From: Bhargavaea sp. CC-171006
Lineage (GTDB): Bacteria > Bacillota > Bacilli > Bacillales_A > Planococcaceae
Assembly: GCF_009761675.1 (NCBI RefSeq)
Contig: NZ_QUZH01000003.1
Location: 168,261-232,260 of the forward strand
DNA length: 64,000 nt
Direction: 5' to 3'
In this document: positions 45,216 through 55,854 of the stretch, piece after piece
Position numbering within the stretch: position 1 is the first letter of the stretch
Layout: each line of letters begins with the position of its first letter
Position numbers and translations under genes: made by a program
Notes under the pieces: model-generated
What the model was told of the DNA's origin: nothing
Seen by the model: the letters and a program-made list of their open reading frames with translations, nothing else
The model's database searches: none

Positions 45216-45932
45216 GTGCAAATATACTGGACCAAAATCAACCGGATCATTGATGAAACACCCGAGGTCAAAACCTATATGCTCGACCTCCCGGAAGGCT
45301 TTACGTGGGAAGAAGGTTCCCACACCCACCTCGGGCTGAAGGGCTTCAATGCCGGTGACAAGCCGAACAAAAGCCTCGTTCGCCACATGTCCATCTCCAC
45401 GTTGCCGCACGAAGAGTCACTCGGGATTACTACACGCATCCGGGAGCAATGCTCAGAGTACAAATCAATTCTGAGAAACCTCAAAGCCGGCGATGAAGTC
45501 GCCTTGTTTAAGACGTATTCGAATGTTCCGCTCAAACGGGAAAACAAAAACGTTTACCTGCTGTCATCCGGTGTAGGCCTGGCCACCTTCAGACCGCTTG
45601 TGCTTGAATACCTCGAGCGAGCTGACAACGTCAGCCGGATCCATTCCCTCAACATCGATTCAACAAAGGACTTCTTATTCACGGATGTCTTTGAATCTGC
45701 ACCAGATAAAAAGTTCACGGCACAGTTCGTTGACCGGCGTGAAAACTACTATGAAGAAGTCAAGAAGCTGGCAGCCGACCAGGATGGGCTCTTCTATATT
45801 GTCGGCAGCGATGAGTTCCTTTCACAAAACATTGACGTCTTGCGGGCACAGGGCATCCAGCAGGAACAGATCATGCTGGATAAACGGGAAAAAGGCCGGA
45901 CAGCGTTTTTCCCAGATCAATTGTCGGTTTAA
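45216..45932 (+). CDS. FAD-binding oxidoreductase (ferredoxin-NADP reductase-like)
   Basis: 238 residues with the FNR fold: FAD-binding sequence SLVRHMSISTLPHEE (R-x-x-S type), EVALFKTYSNVPL, then NAD(P) motif LLSSGVGLATFRPLVLEYL and C-terminal VGSDEFLSQNIDVLRAQGI. It could provide reduced flavin or electrons to an oxygenase, perhaps the HpaB-like enzyme upstream, though it has its own promoter. GTG 45216 is chosen because AAAGGGG lies 8 bases before it. Ends at a strong bidirectional terminator. Confidence 0.85.
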   Translation: MQIYWTKINRIIDETPEVKTYMLDLPEGFTWEEGSHTHLGLKGFNAGDKPNKSLVRHMSISTLPHEESLGITTRIREQCSEYKSILRNLKAGDEVALFKTYSNVPLKRENKNVYLLSSGVGLATFRPLVLEYLERADNVSRIHSLNIDSTKDFLFTDVFESAPDKKFTAQFVDRRENYYEEVKKLAADQDGLFYIVGSDEFLSQNIDVLRAQGIQQEQIMLDKREKGRTAFFPDQLSV

Positions 45933-45943
45933 TAGACCCACGG

Positions 45944-45986
45944 AAAAAGGCCTCTCACCATTCAGCAAATGGTTGAGAGGCCTTTT
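45944..45986. terminator. bidirectional terminator, member of the AAAGGCCTCTCACCA hairpin family
   Basis: AAAAGGCCTCTC-ACCATT pairs with AATGGT-GAGAGGCCTTTT. The same stem sequence recurs at 50544-50583 and 53605-53646. Confidence 0.88.
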
Positions 45987-45989
45987 ACT

Positions 45990-48900
45990 TCACCCTTCCC
46001 TTACGAGAGGAAAATGCCCGGCTTGCTTCAATGGTTCAAGATCTTCATCGTCAACCGACAATTCCAAGAATATTTCTTCTTCGTCCAGTTTGAACACTCT
46101 TTCCAGTTGCCCGGATGACTCTTCGTAACGTCCGAGCAATGATAGATAGCACGCCCGATTGTATTGGAAGAACAGATCATCCGGATGAAGGGTAGTGGCA
46201 TGCTCGATGCAGTGAAGCGCTTCATGCGTCTTGTCCTGCATCCGGTAAATGATTCCAAGCTCATTCCAGGCATCGGGATCTTCCGGCGCCTGCTCGATCG
46301 CTTTCTTCATGGTCTGCTCTGCTTTTGGATATTGCTCCATTTCCGAATATATTTTACCCAGAAAGAAGTATGCATTCTCGGTCGCCGGATCGAGTTTTAA
46401 GCATTCCTGATAGGCGTCTTCAGCTTTCGGATAGTCTCCCTGCAGGAACAGGGAGAACCCAAGTTGGAATAAATATTCCGGTTCTTTTTGACGGCTTTGC
46501 AGCTGATCCAATAGAGACTGCGCCTTCAACAGATGCCGCTCCCGCTTCTTCTCACTGAATGTCTCCTGCTCATGGATATACAACAAAACAAGTTTATAGG
46601 CAAGGTCGTCATCCCAGTGATGAGAAAGGGCAGTTTCCAGGGTTTTGATTGCATCCCCGACAAGGAAGGCAGCCATGTAAAAGTCCGCGAACCAAACTGC
46701 GGCCTGGATATTCTCCCTGTCCTTTTGGATGGCAGTTTCATAAAGGTCGATTAAGACGCCCAACTGCAGGGTGGTTTGTGCAGCTCCGATCCACTTTTTG
46801 AAAACCCCTTGTTTCTCGTTCTGCTCGGCCAGCAAAGGAACGACCACTTTTTCCAGAGCAGCGGCGCTGTACATCAAGGCCGTGCTGATTTCCTGTGCTG
46901 GGAGCTTCAGTGCCCCAAGCTGGTTTTTTAGCTTGCCCAATGATTTCCCGTGGAAGAATTCAATAAGCGTTTCATAGAATTCCTGTTCGTCAGCATGATT
47001 TTCTATCAGCTGCAGCAGAAGCTTCCGGGCCTGCTTTTGTTCTCCTTTCCTGAACAGGAACTTGGCCTGCTGATGAAGCAGGTGGGGCATTTCCGGTGAA
47101 GCTTCCAATGCTTTGGCCAGATACTCTTCCTCCCGGTCCAATTGGCCAAGCTTCCCATAAATGGTTGCCATGCTATCGTACAGGAAGGCTTCATCAAACG
47201 TTTCCTTATCCAGACCTTGGATGTCGCTTACAAACTTCCGAAGCTGTTGCTGATCCATCAGGCCGGCAGCCATTTCCACCGGGATGGCATACGGATTGAC
47301 CTTAAATGCTTCCAATAAATAATGAAGCTCTTCATGCTGATTCCCCGTTTTGTTCGAAACGGAAGCAAGGTCCAGGAAAGCCTGCTCATTGGAAGGATCC
47401 AGCTTTAGAACCCGTTTATAGTAGAGGATGGCCTGTTTATTGTCTTCCATCTTGAAATGGACATCTCCCAGCCTGGACAATGTCTGAATCTCCTCTTTAC
47501 GTTCCAGTGCCTCTTCCAAATACTTTTTTGCCTTTCCGTAATGGCCGCTATCCCCATAAAGGACGCCCGCATGGAAGAGGAACAGGCGATCATCCTCTTT
47601 ACCGTTGCGCTCATCTTCAAGAAATTTGATCCCTCTCCTGTAAGAAAGTGAATCCCGGATCAGTCCGGTATAGAGCTCGAGCGCTTCATGGAGGCTTGGT
47701 CCGGTCATCCGGATGCCTTCTTCAATGAAGGCAAGCCCCTCCTCCATGTATGTGCCCGGGTCCTCCGACTGGCCGGCAGCTTCACAGATCAAGTTCCCTC
47801 CATTAATCAGGAAATCATGACTGCCGCCGAACCGTTCCTTCAGTCCGTTCATGGTCATAAAGAATTCATCGAGGTTTCCTTCTTCTTTGATCAGGTTCGC
47901 CAGGCTCAGCCATGCTTCCGGGTTCTCAGGCTCCTTCTCCGTCGCTTTTGTGTAATACGATCGGGCCATTTCAAGGTTCTTTGAACGTTCGCCAAGTTCC
48001 CCCATCTCTACAAGCAGCAGATAAGCGTTTCCTGTGGCTTCCAGACCTTTCCTAAGCGTTGCTTCACCCGCTCCGGCATCTTCATGAACCAGTTCATAAA
48101 TGAGAGCGAGGTCCCGATAAGGCTGAGGATTGGCCGGTTCCAGGGAAATCGCGACTGAAAAGCCCCTTGCCGCTTGATGATACCTTTCTAGCCCCAGATC
48201 GCAGCAGGCTCTTTCATACCAGATATGGGCGCTGTTCTTTTTGATGCGGAGGGCTTTTGTAAAGTACTCCCTGGCTTCCTCATGCCGCCCCGCATTAAAC
48301 AGGATCATGCCGTGATTGACAATCGCAAAGTCGTCAGAGCCATTGATATCAAGCGCAATTTCAGATAGCCGCAGCCCTTCAGATAAATCCCCGGAATGGG
48401 AAACAGAAATCGCCTGGTATGACCAAAGACTGGAATCATCCGGTTCCAACTCGGCCGCCCTGCGGAACTCTCCCGCAGCTTGCTGAAACTCCCCTTTATC
48501 GGCGCTAAGCCTTCCCAACAGATACCAATAGGTTGAAATACGGGAGCCGCCTGTCATGCCCTCAAGCACGTTTCTCGCCAGATCCCCCTCATTTGCCTGG
48601 ACATACGCCAATGCTGTAACCAGATCACGGTAGACAGAATCAGAAAGCGTCTGTTTCAGTACCTGAATCATGCCGTCCAGCATGTTTTTATCAGTCATGC
48701 GGGAAAGGTATTTTGCGCTATAGATCGCCACAATCGGATGTTCCATATGAACCCTGAGGAATTCAGTGTCTTCCAAGCTCAGCGGCTGGTCACAGTTTTC
48801 TGTTAGAAGCAGCATCCTGCCGGCAATCTCATGCTCGCTTTCATCCAGGAATTCAAGTTTGTCCTTCTCACTGACCGGCAGAACCGCCAACGACAATGCA

Positions 48901-50192
48901 TGGTTATTTCCGAATTCCTTGTCCAACTCCTCATAATCCACGGTATGGACCTCGCGGAAATTCGGATCCTGCACGGTGAACACTTCAAGATGATCATCAT
49001 ATCCGGTAAGCACCTGGACGTGTGATTCAATCGGATAATCAATCGTAATCAGAACCCCCGCCCCAAGATCGATCAGCTTCTTATAGCGTTCTTCATTCCC
49101 GTGGAAAAGGACGCTGTGGTATCCTGTCTCCCTGAAGAAGCTGATCACTTTGGACACCTGGGAACCGTTATTTTCAAAAATCGCTTCGGCTATTTCATCC
49201 TGGGTGATTTCTGCTGAAAACATGCTGAGGAGCATTTCAGCACTGGCCGGCAGACAGTAGTTGTAATTTTGGACAACTGGCCTGTAGGACAGTTGTTTCG
49301 CATGATGTGCTTTACTGCTGCTGAACCTCTTAAAGAGTGTGTCCTGCCGGAGTTCAGGATGAGCTGAGAGAAAATGCTCGAGTTCCCTCCAACTTTGTTC
49401 TATATATAAGCTGACCGCTTCGTAAAACCCGAACAGCTTGCGGTAGTCATGAAACGGGGAGATCTTATTGAGCACGGCAATGGTTTCCCGCATTCCTGGC
49501 CAATGTTTTTGCGCGTATAGAATCCTGATTTTTTCCGCCAGCAGCTTTGGACAGTACGGATACTCGTTCAGGCCTTCGTTAACGGCCAGTTCCGCTTTCC
49601 CGTAATCTCCACGCAAACTGTAATGCTGCGCGAGAACCGCATAAGCAATCTCACCGTTTTTCTCGTCCTGTTTTCCATCCTCCAGAAGCTGCACCGCTTC
49701 CGCCCATTCACCCCGGTAGAGATAATAATAAGACTCCCTGATCGCCATTGATTCTGTTGTCACTTCAGCGCATTTCTCCAGGTATTGACATCCCTCGTTG
49801 AATCGGCGCATCCGAATCAGAAGGTCGGCCATGTTGAAATACAGTTTTTCTGCTGTTTTGGCAGGCAGATCACTCTTCTCCAGCTTCTTTAGAAGCTCTT
49901 CAGCTTCAATCAGCTTGTTTTCATCGATCAATTCCTGGCAATACCAGATCAGTGTGTTCGGCGTCTTCAGCTTCCTGTGACTGTATCGGGCAACAATTCT
50001 GCCCCAGCGGCTCATCAATGCGGCGTCCATGATGGTCAGAATCTCCTGGATCGTTTCCTCGGGCTGATCCAGGAACTCCCGGATTGCAGAAAGCTTGACC
50101 GGCTCCGGCTTTTGGAAGGCTTCGGTAAATAGCTTTAAGGCATCCTGATATTGATGCGTATCAAGCAACTGGGTGATCTGTTTTGTGTTCAT
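45990..50192 (-). CDS. giant TPR-repeat protein with an internal C39-like cysteine peptidase domain
   Basis: 1400 residues, no signal peptide. N-terminal helical repeats (about 1-290), then a C39/papain-like domain (about 300-440), then 20 or so tetratricopeptide repeats to the end, such as AFLDLASVSNKTGNQHEELHYLLEAF and AYFFLGKIYSEMEQYPKAEQTM. In the peptidase-like domain the catalytic Cys is in NYNYCLPASAEML, His in ESHVQVLTGYDD and Asp in VQDPN, so all three residues are present. TPR arrays bind proteins, and a cytoplasmic processing or scaffold role is inferred. The gene is a single transcription unit, more AT-rich than its neighbours. Confidence 0.88.
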   Translation of the reverse strand: MNTKQITQLLDTHQYQDALKLFTEAFQKPEPVKLSAIREFLDQPEETIQEILTIMDAALMSRWGRIVARYSHRKLKTPNTLIWYCQELIDENKLIEAEELLKKLEKSDLPAKTAEKLYFNMADLLIRMRRFNEGCQYLEKCAEVTTESMAIRESYYYLYRGEWAEAVQLLEDGKQDEKNGEIAYAVLAQHYSLRGDYGKAELAVNEGLNEYPYCPKLLAEKIRILYAQKHWPGMRETIAVLNKISPFHDYRKLFGFYEAVSLYIEQSWRELEHFLSAHPELRQDTLFKRFSSSKAHHAKQLSYRPVVQNYNYCLPASAEMLLSMFSAEITQDEIAEAIFENNGSQVSKVISFFRETGYHSVLFHGNEERYKKLIDLGAGVLITIDYPIESHVQVLTGYDDHLEVFTVQDPNFREVHTVDYEELDKEFGNNHALSLAVLPVSEKDKLEFLDESEHEIAGRMLLLTENCDQPLSLEDTEFLRVHMEHPIVAIYSAKYLSRMTDKNMLDGMIQVLKQTLSDSVYRDLVTALAYVQANEGDLARNVLEGMTGGSRISTYWYLLGRLSADKGEFQQAAGEFRRAAELEPDDSSLWSYQAISVSHSGDLSEGLRLSEIALDINGSDDFAIVNHGMILFNAGRHEEAREYFTKALRIKKNSAHIWYERACCDLGLERYHQAARGFSVAISLEPANPQPYRDLALIYELVHEDAGAGEATLRKGLEATGNAYLLLVEMGELGERSKNLEMARSYYTKATEKEPENPEAWLSLANLIKEEGNLDEFFMTMNGLKERFGGSHDFLINGGNLICEAAGQSEDPGTYMEEGLAFIEEGIRMTGPSLHEALELYTGLIRDSLSYRRGIKFLEDERNGKEDDRLFLFHAGVLYGDSGHYGKAKKYLEEALERKEEIQTLSRLGDVHFKMEDNKQAILYYKRVLKLDPSNEQAFLDLASVSNKTGNQHEELHYLLEAFKVNPYAIPVEMAAGLMDQQQLRKFVSDIQGLDKETFDEAFLYDSMATIYGKLGQLDREEEYLAKALEASPEMPHLLHQQAKFLFRKGEQKQARKLLLQLIENHADEQEFYETLIEFFHGKSLGKLKNQLGALKLPAQEISTALMYSAAALEKVVVPLLAEQNEKQGVFKKWIGAAQTTLQLGVLIDLYETAIQKDRENIQAAVWFADFYMAAFLVGDAIKTLETALSHHWDDDLAYKLVLLYIHEQETFSEKKRERHLLKAQSLLDQLQSRQKEPEYLFQLGFSLFLQGDYPKAEDAYQECLKLDPATENAYFFLGKIYSEMEQYPKAEQTMKKAIEQAPEDPDAWNELGIIYRMQDKTHEALHCIEHATTLHPDDLFFQYNRACYLSLLGRYEESSGQLERVFKLDEEEIFLELSVDDEDLEPLKQAGHFPLVREG

Positions 50193-50537
50193 CCTTGTCT
50201 CCTCGGTGTAAGCAATGTTTTTGTTTCAACACATTAACGCCTTTAGCGTTTAATTAGTGAGGATTGCTTGGCCAAGCTGCAGGGCACGTATTGCCTGATG
50301 TAGCTCCCTTATTGGGTCACATATAACGCCGCTGTGACAGCATCAGAGATCATTTAGAAGTGTATTGAACGGAAAATATCCATGTAATGATTTCAGGACT
50401 CTATAGTAAAAAATATATAATGAACTAACGAATTTTACCATCTTTTTTATTGATTGTTCCAAAGAAAAAACGTCTGAACCTATTTAAAATAGGCACGGAC
50501 CAGAATACAGACGACTCTAAAGGACAGAAACCTAGAC
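50193..50537. other. intergenic stretch, no gene
   Basis: About 345 AT-rich bases upstream of the TPR gene; it must contain that gene's promoter, but no clear -35/-10 pair or structured element was seen. Confidence 0.5.
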
Positions 50538-50543
50538 CATGGG

Positions 50544-50583
50544 AAAAGGCCTCTCACCATATAGCGAATGGTTAAGAGGCCTT
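50544..50583 (-). terminator. terminator of msrA, second member of the AAAGGCCTCTCACCA hairpin family
   Basis: AAGGCCTCTCACCAT pairs with ATGGTTAAGAGGCCTT; on the minus strand it is followed by TTTTCCC. Confidence 0.8.
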
Positions 50584-50592
50584 GGGCGTACA

Positions 50593-51063
50593 TCACCTAT
50601 ATTTATTTAATAATTCTTCCGGGAGATGACAATAATCGTTCGGATATCTGGCTAAGCGATCCTGATGTTCTTCTGCGCTCCTCACATAGTTTGTTAGAGG
50701 CAATACTTCAACTACAATCTGTTCATCATCACTTCTCGAACGAAGATATGTCTTCGCTTCTTTTAAGTGTTCTTCCTTTTCACTATAGACGCCGGTTCTG
50801 TATTTCTCCCCGACATCCTGTCCCTGTTTATTCAAGCTGTACGGATCAATGATTTCAAAGAAATACCCCATCAATTCCCTAATGGTGACCACTGCCGGAT
50901 CAAATCCTGTTTTGACACATTCGGCATAACCATCATAGTCGCCATCAGTTGTGTCAGATGCTCCATTGGCCCTTCCCGCTTCTGTAAACTGAACTCCGGG
51001 CAGGGTCTTTATAAAAGCTTGTACTCCCCATAAACATCCCCCTGCAAAATATACGGTTTCCAT
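50593..51063 (-). CDS. msrA: peptide-methionine (S)-S-oxide reductase
   Basis: 156 residues. Reduces methionine-S-sulfoxide in oxidised proteins. Catalytic Cys in AGGCLWGVQAF; the family's usual GCFWG is here GCLWG, a conservative change. Other motifs: DGDYDGYAECVKTGFDP and YRTGVYSEKEE. A second recycling Cys is seen in PNDYCHLPEE. Start ATG 51061-51063 has GGGGGAG upstream; the open frame continues 12 codons further without a site. No msrB is adjacent. Confidence 0.9.
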   Translation of the reverse strand: METVYFAGGCLWGVQAFIKTLPGVQFTEAGRANGASDTTDGDYDGYAECVKTGFDPAVVTIRELMGYFFEIIDPYSLNKQGQDVGEKYRTGVYSEKEEHLKEAKTYLRSRSDDEQIVVEVLPLTNYVRSAEEHQDRLARYPNDYCHLPEELLNKYR

Positions 51064-51375
51064 TTCGCTCTCCCCCTTATGCAGGAACTGACCACACACC
51101 CCAGACTGGGTTGTCTTACAAGTAATATCAAACTCTTCTAACTTCTTTCCTTATCCGATTATAACAGAACAATCTAATGAAAAAAGGCTTCCCAATAGCC
51201 GTTAAAACCACTGAGAATCCCTTAGTGGATTAGAAACAGTCATCATTACAGATATTAAAATGCATTTCAGTCCATTTACAATCCGATTAAGAATGGCTCA
51301 AAACGCTTTTTTTCCATTAGCGATGCATTATAATGCCAGGATAGACTTCTTGTCTGAGGAAGGGGATCGTTATTC
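51064..51375. other. divergent intergenic region between msrA and the lipoprotein gene
   Basis: AT-rich, contains a perfect TATAAT (51330-51335) 41 bases before the lipoprotein start but no good -35. No gene seen. Confidence 0.5.
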
Positions 51376-52131
51376 ATGAAAAAAATAATGTCTATATTAA
51401 TGACCAGCTTTTTGGCTGTTGTTTTAGCGGCATGCGGAGGTAATGAAGAAAGTAATAAAGTGAAAAATGATGATAAAGCAGTAACAGCGGAAGCCGATCA
51501 GCAGAAGCAAATGGAAGACATGCAAAAGAAACTGGAAGAACAGCAAATCGATGATAAGAAAACCGTTGCCGTCGTGAATGATGAAGAAATTCTCGGCAGC
51601 CAATACAATAACGCTTTAGCCTCTTCACAGGGTCAAATGCAGCAAATGGGACAAGACCCCACTTCAAAGGAAGCTGCAGAGCAAGTAAAGAAACAAACCC
51701 TTGATGGCTTGGTCGGACAAACTCTTCTTCTTCAGGAGGCCGATAAAAAAGGCTATCAGGCTTCAGAGTCAGACATCAATAAGAAACTGGACGAAGTAAA
51801 AGGACAATTTAAAACTGAAGAAGAATTCGAAGCAGCTCTTAAACAATCCGGAATGGATATGAAATCACTTGAAGCACAAATATCCGAAGACATTCAACTT
51901 CAACAGTACATGGAAAAAGAAGTGCCGGTAGATGAAATCACCGATGAAGAAATTCAAACAACCTACGATCAATATGCGGAACAAGGCAAGGCTGCGAATC
52001 AGGAAGTACCAAAACTAGAAGAGATGAAACCACAAATCGAACAATCCCTTCAACAGCAAAAACAGCAGGAACAACTCGTTCAGCAAGTTGAAAAGTTGAA
52101 GGAAAATGCGAAAATCGATATCAAGATATAA
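51376..52131 (+). CDS. SurA-N-domain lipoprotein (putative extracytoplasmic chaperone)
   Basis: 251 residues. Signal peptide MKKIMSILMTSFLAVVLAAC with lipobox LAAC (Cys20), an Asn/Glu/Gln/Lys-rich linker with a short coiled coil (about 40-60), and a SurA/PrsA-type N-terminal helical domain (TVAVVNDEEILGSQYNNAL to LLLQEADKKGYQ). The parvulin isomerase domain found in PrsA is missing; the C-terminus is a Gln-rich helix. It is probably a membrane-tethered chaperone or holdase for exported proteins. Its base composition is clearly more AT-rich than neighbouring genes. Confidence 0.85.
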   Translation: MKKIMSILMTSFLAVVLAACGGNEESNKVKNDDKAVTAEADQQKQMEDMQKKLEEQQIDDKKTVAVVNDEEILGSQYNNALASSQGQMQQMGQDPTSKEAAEQVKKQTLDGLVGQTLLLQEADKKGYQASESDINKKLDEVKGQFKTEEEFEAALKQSGMDMKSLEAQISEDIQLQQYMEKEVPVDEITDEEIQTTYDQYAEQGKAANQEVPKLEEMKPQIEQSLQQQKQQEQLVQQVEKLKENAKIDIKI

Positions 52132-52142
52132 AACACCAAGTA

Positions 52143-52178
52143 AAAAGAGGTCAGCCATTTTCCATGGCTGACTTCTTT
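52143..52178 (+). terminator. intrinsic terminator of the lipoprotein gene
   Basis: GTCAGCCA and TGGCTGAC form the stem, with AAAGAG and CTTCTTT extending the pairing. Confidence 0.78.
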
Positions 52179-52243
52179 CACTTTGTCTTCCACAGCAGAC
52201 CATGATGCCCTGTACGATTTCTCAAAAGCCAATACGCCATCGC

Positions 52244-53404
52244 TTATGACTTTCTTAACGAAGATAGGTAAACCTCTTGTGCTGCTTTCACTCCGGCCCC
52301 AGGTTCAAATGGATATGAAAAGTCTTGTAATCCCGCTTCCATCAGAGATACTGCTTCGAGGATATCACTCGGGAAACAATATCCCATATGCCCAAACCTG
52401 AAGATTTTCCCCTGAAGAGGGCCAAGACCTCCGGCAAAGTCGAGGTGATACTTTTTCTTTAAATGAGAAATATAGCTTCCAAGATCAAGTCCCTCAGGAG
52501 TTCGGATTGCCGTGATGGTCGGTGATGCATATTCATCAGCTGTCAACAAGTCGATTGACAGTGCATTCATCGATTTTCGCACCATATTTTTCATCACTTC
52601 ATGTCGCTCAACGGTTTTCGAAAATCCGCCTTCTTCATCGATCAAATCGCACACTGCTGAAAGACCCATAATCAGAGAAACTGCAGGAGTATTCGGGGTC
52701 ATCCCTTTTTCATTCCACTCCCGGTAACTTAAAAGACTTAAATAATAAGCCGAAGAATCATTCGACTCGATCACTTTCCAAGCCTTGTCGCTGACTGCCA
52801 AAAGTGCAAGCCCTGGCGGAAGCATCATCGCCTTTTGTGAACCTGTCACTAAAATATCAATGCCCCATTTGTCCATTTCAGCAGGAGCCCCTCCGATTGC
52901 GCTTACACCATCGACGATAAAGAGAGCGTCCGAATGCTCGCGCACTGCTTCTCCCAGTTGTTCGACAGGGTTCAGTACTCCTGTTGACGTTTCGTTATAC
53001 GTAGCAAAGACTGCCTTAATATTGGATAACGGTTTTAAAAAGTCCGCCAACTCTTCCTTCGTACAAGCTTCCCCCCACTTTTTTTGAAGCTTATGTACGT
53101 TGAGTCCATACTTTTCACAAATTGAAACGAAGTAATCTCCAAAAGCTCCAACCGTGACGACAACCACTTCATCACCCGGAGAAGTAATATTGGCCACAGC
53201 GGCTTCCATTGCTGCTGTCCCGCCTGAAGGCAGAAGCAGAATATCCTGCTTTGTTCCAAAAACCGGCTTCACGCGTTCCGTCGTTTCCCGGTAAAGCTTC
53301 ACAAATTCCGCTGAACGGTGGCTGATCATGTCCTGTGCCATTGCCAGTTCTACTTTTTTAGGTATGGGTGTTGGTCCCGGATGCCTAAGGATGTTTGGAT
53401 ACAT
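52244..53404 (-). CDS. class V aminotransferase, alanine/serine-glyoxylate type (PucG-like)
   Basis: 386-residue PLP enzyme. PLP-binding Lys in TGSQKAMMLPPG; substrate/cofactor features RHPGPTPIPKKV at the N-terminus, SGGTAAMEAAV, FATYNETSTGVLNP and VDGVSAIGG. This pattern fits alanine-glyoxylate, serine-pyruvate and ureidoglycine-glyoxylate (PucG) aminotransferases. No purine-catabolism genes are nearby, so PucG function is not supported by context. Probably a monocistronic gene; GGGGG lies upstream of the ATG. Confidence 0.88.
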   Translation of the reverse strand: MYPNILRHPGPTPIPKKVELAMAQDMISHRSAEFVKLYRETTERVKPVFGTKQDILLLPSGGTAAMEAAVANITSPGDEVVVVTVGAFGDYFVSICEKYGLNVHKLQKKWGEACTKEELADFLKPLSNIKAVFATYNETSTGVLNPVEQLGEAVREHSDALFIVDGVSAIGGAPAEMDKWGIDILVTGSQKAMMLPPGLALLAVSDKAWKVIESNDSSAYYLSLLSYREWNEKGMTPNTPAVSLIMGLSAVCDLIDEEGGFSKTVERHEVMKNMVRKSMNALSIDLLTADEYASPTITAIRTPEGLDLGSYISHLKKKYHLDFAGGLGPLQGKIFRFGHMGYCFPSDILEAVSLMEAGLQDFSYPFEPGAGVKAAQEVYLSSLRKS

Positions 53405-53604
53405 GTTTTTCTCCCCCTCATGTCTTTTTGAAAGCTCTCATTAATTTAAGCGGTTTTTAAAAAACTTCACTTCCACTCCTTTAACCCTAGCATAACCTTA
53501 AACTAAAAAGTTAGAAAACAGATAGATTGCGCCTTTTCTAGTTCAAACCTGGCTGGACGAAAGAAATAGGATGGAAAGAATTGATTAATCCCTAAACCAA
53601 TGAG

Positions 53605-53646
53605 AAAGGCCTCTCACCAGTTCAGTGAACTGATGAAAGACCTTTT
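53605..53646 (-). terminator. terminator downstream of groEL, third member of the AAAGGCCTCTCACCA hairpin family
   Basis: AAAGG-CTCTCA-CAGTTC pairs imperfectly with GAACTG-TGAAAG-CCTTT. Confidence 0.7.
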
Positions 53647-53680
53647 TCTTAACAGCTATATCAATGTTTAGAGGGCGATC

Positions 53681-55342
<1,662 letters not shown>

Positions 55343-55370
55343 TTATTTAAGAGTTTCATCCAAGCCTGGC

Positions 55371-55655
55371 TTAGCCGAGGATGGCCAGTACGTCGTTTTC
55401 ACGGAGAATGAGGTATTCTTCCCCGCCGTATTTCACTTCAGTGCCGGCATATTTTGAGAAGATGATCCGGTCGCCTTCTTTTACTTCGAGATCGACTTTC
55501 GTGCCGTTGTCGAGGTAACGGCCGGTGCCGACTGCGACTACCTTGCCTTCTTGAGGCTTTTCTTTCGCGGAGTCAGGAAGTACGATTCCGCTCGAAGTCG
55601 TTTCTTCAGCTTCGATCAATTCGATGATGATTCGATCGCCCAGTGGTTTCAACAC
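55371..55655 (-). CDS. groS: co-chaperonin GroES (10 kDa)
   Basis: 94 residues, complete. Starts [18 protein letters not shown], contains the mobile loop [23 protein letters not shown] and ends [11 protein letters not shown] at 55653-55655 is the start: GGAGGGT lies 7 bases upstream and the product begins as in all GroES proteins; the upstream in-frame ATG would add a foreign hexapeptide. It caps the GroEL ring. Confidence 0.97.
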   Translation of the reverse strand: MLKPLGDRIIIELIEAEETTSSGIVLPDSAKEKPQEGKVVAVGTGRYLDNGTKVDLEVKEGDRIIFSKYAGTEVKYGGEEYLILRENDVLAILG

Positions 55656-55697
55656 GTGAAACACCCTCCTCAATCTGATGTCGTTATTTGTCGTTTG

Positions 55698-55724
55698 TTA
55701 GCACTCATCATAGGGGAGTGCTAA
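55698..55724. promoter_or_regulatory. CIRCE element (HrcA operator) of groES-groEL
   Basis: TTAGCACTC, 9 bases, GAGTGCTAA: a perfect match to the CIRCE consensus, located between the promoter and groES. HrcA repression relieved by heat is known for this site. Confidence 0.97.
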
Positions 55725-55734
55725 CACAGTTATT

Positions 55735-55763
55735 ATAATAATGAATCCCTTTCCATTTTGCAA
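55735..55763 (-). promoter_or_regulatory. sigma-A promoter of groES-groEL
   Basis: Minus strand: TTGCAA, 17 bases, TATTAT, ending 11 bases before CIRCE. Confidence 0.75.
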
Positions 55764-55854
55764 GCCGTAAGCAGAAAAGTTTCCGCTTTGAACTTTGTCT
55801 TCATACCCTCTACAATCATAGGGAGCACTCATGCTTCAGGAAAGGAATTTCCCA

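Noticed and set aside
52244..53404. Calling the class V aminotransferase PucG
   Set aside because: No uricase, allantoinase or other purine-catabolism gene is near; the fold family includes several glyoxylate aminotransferases.
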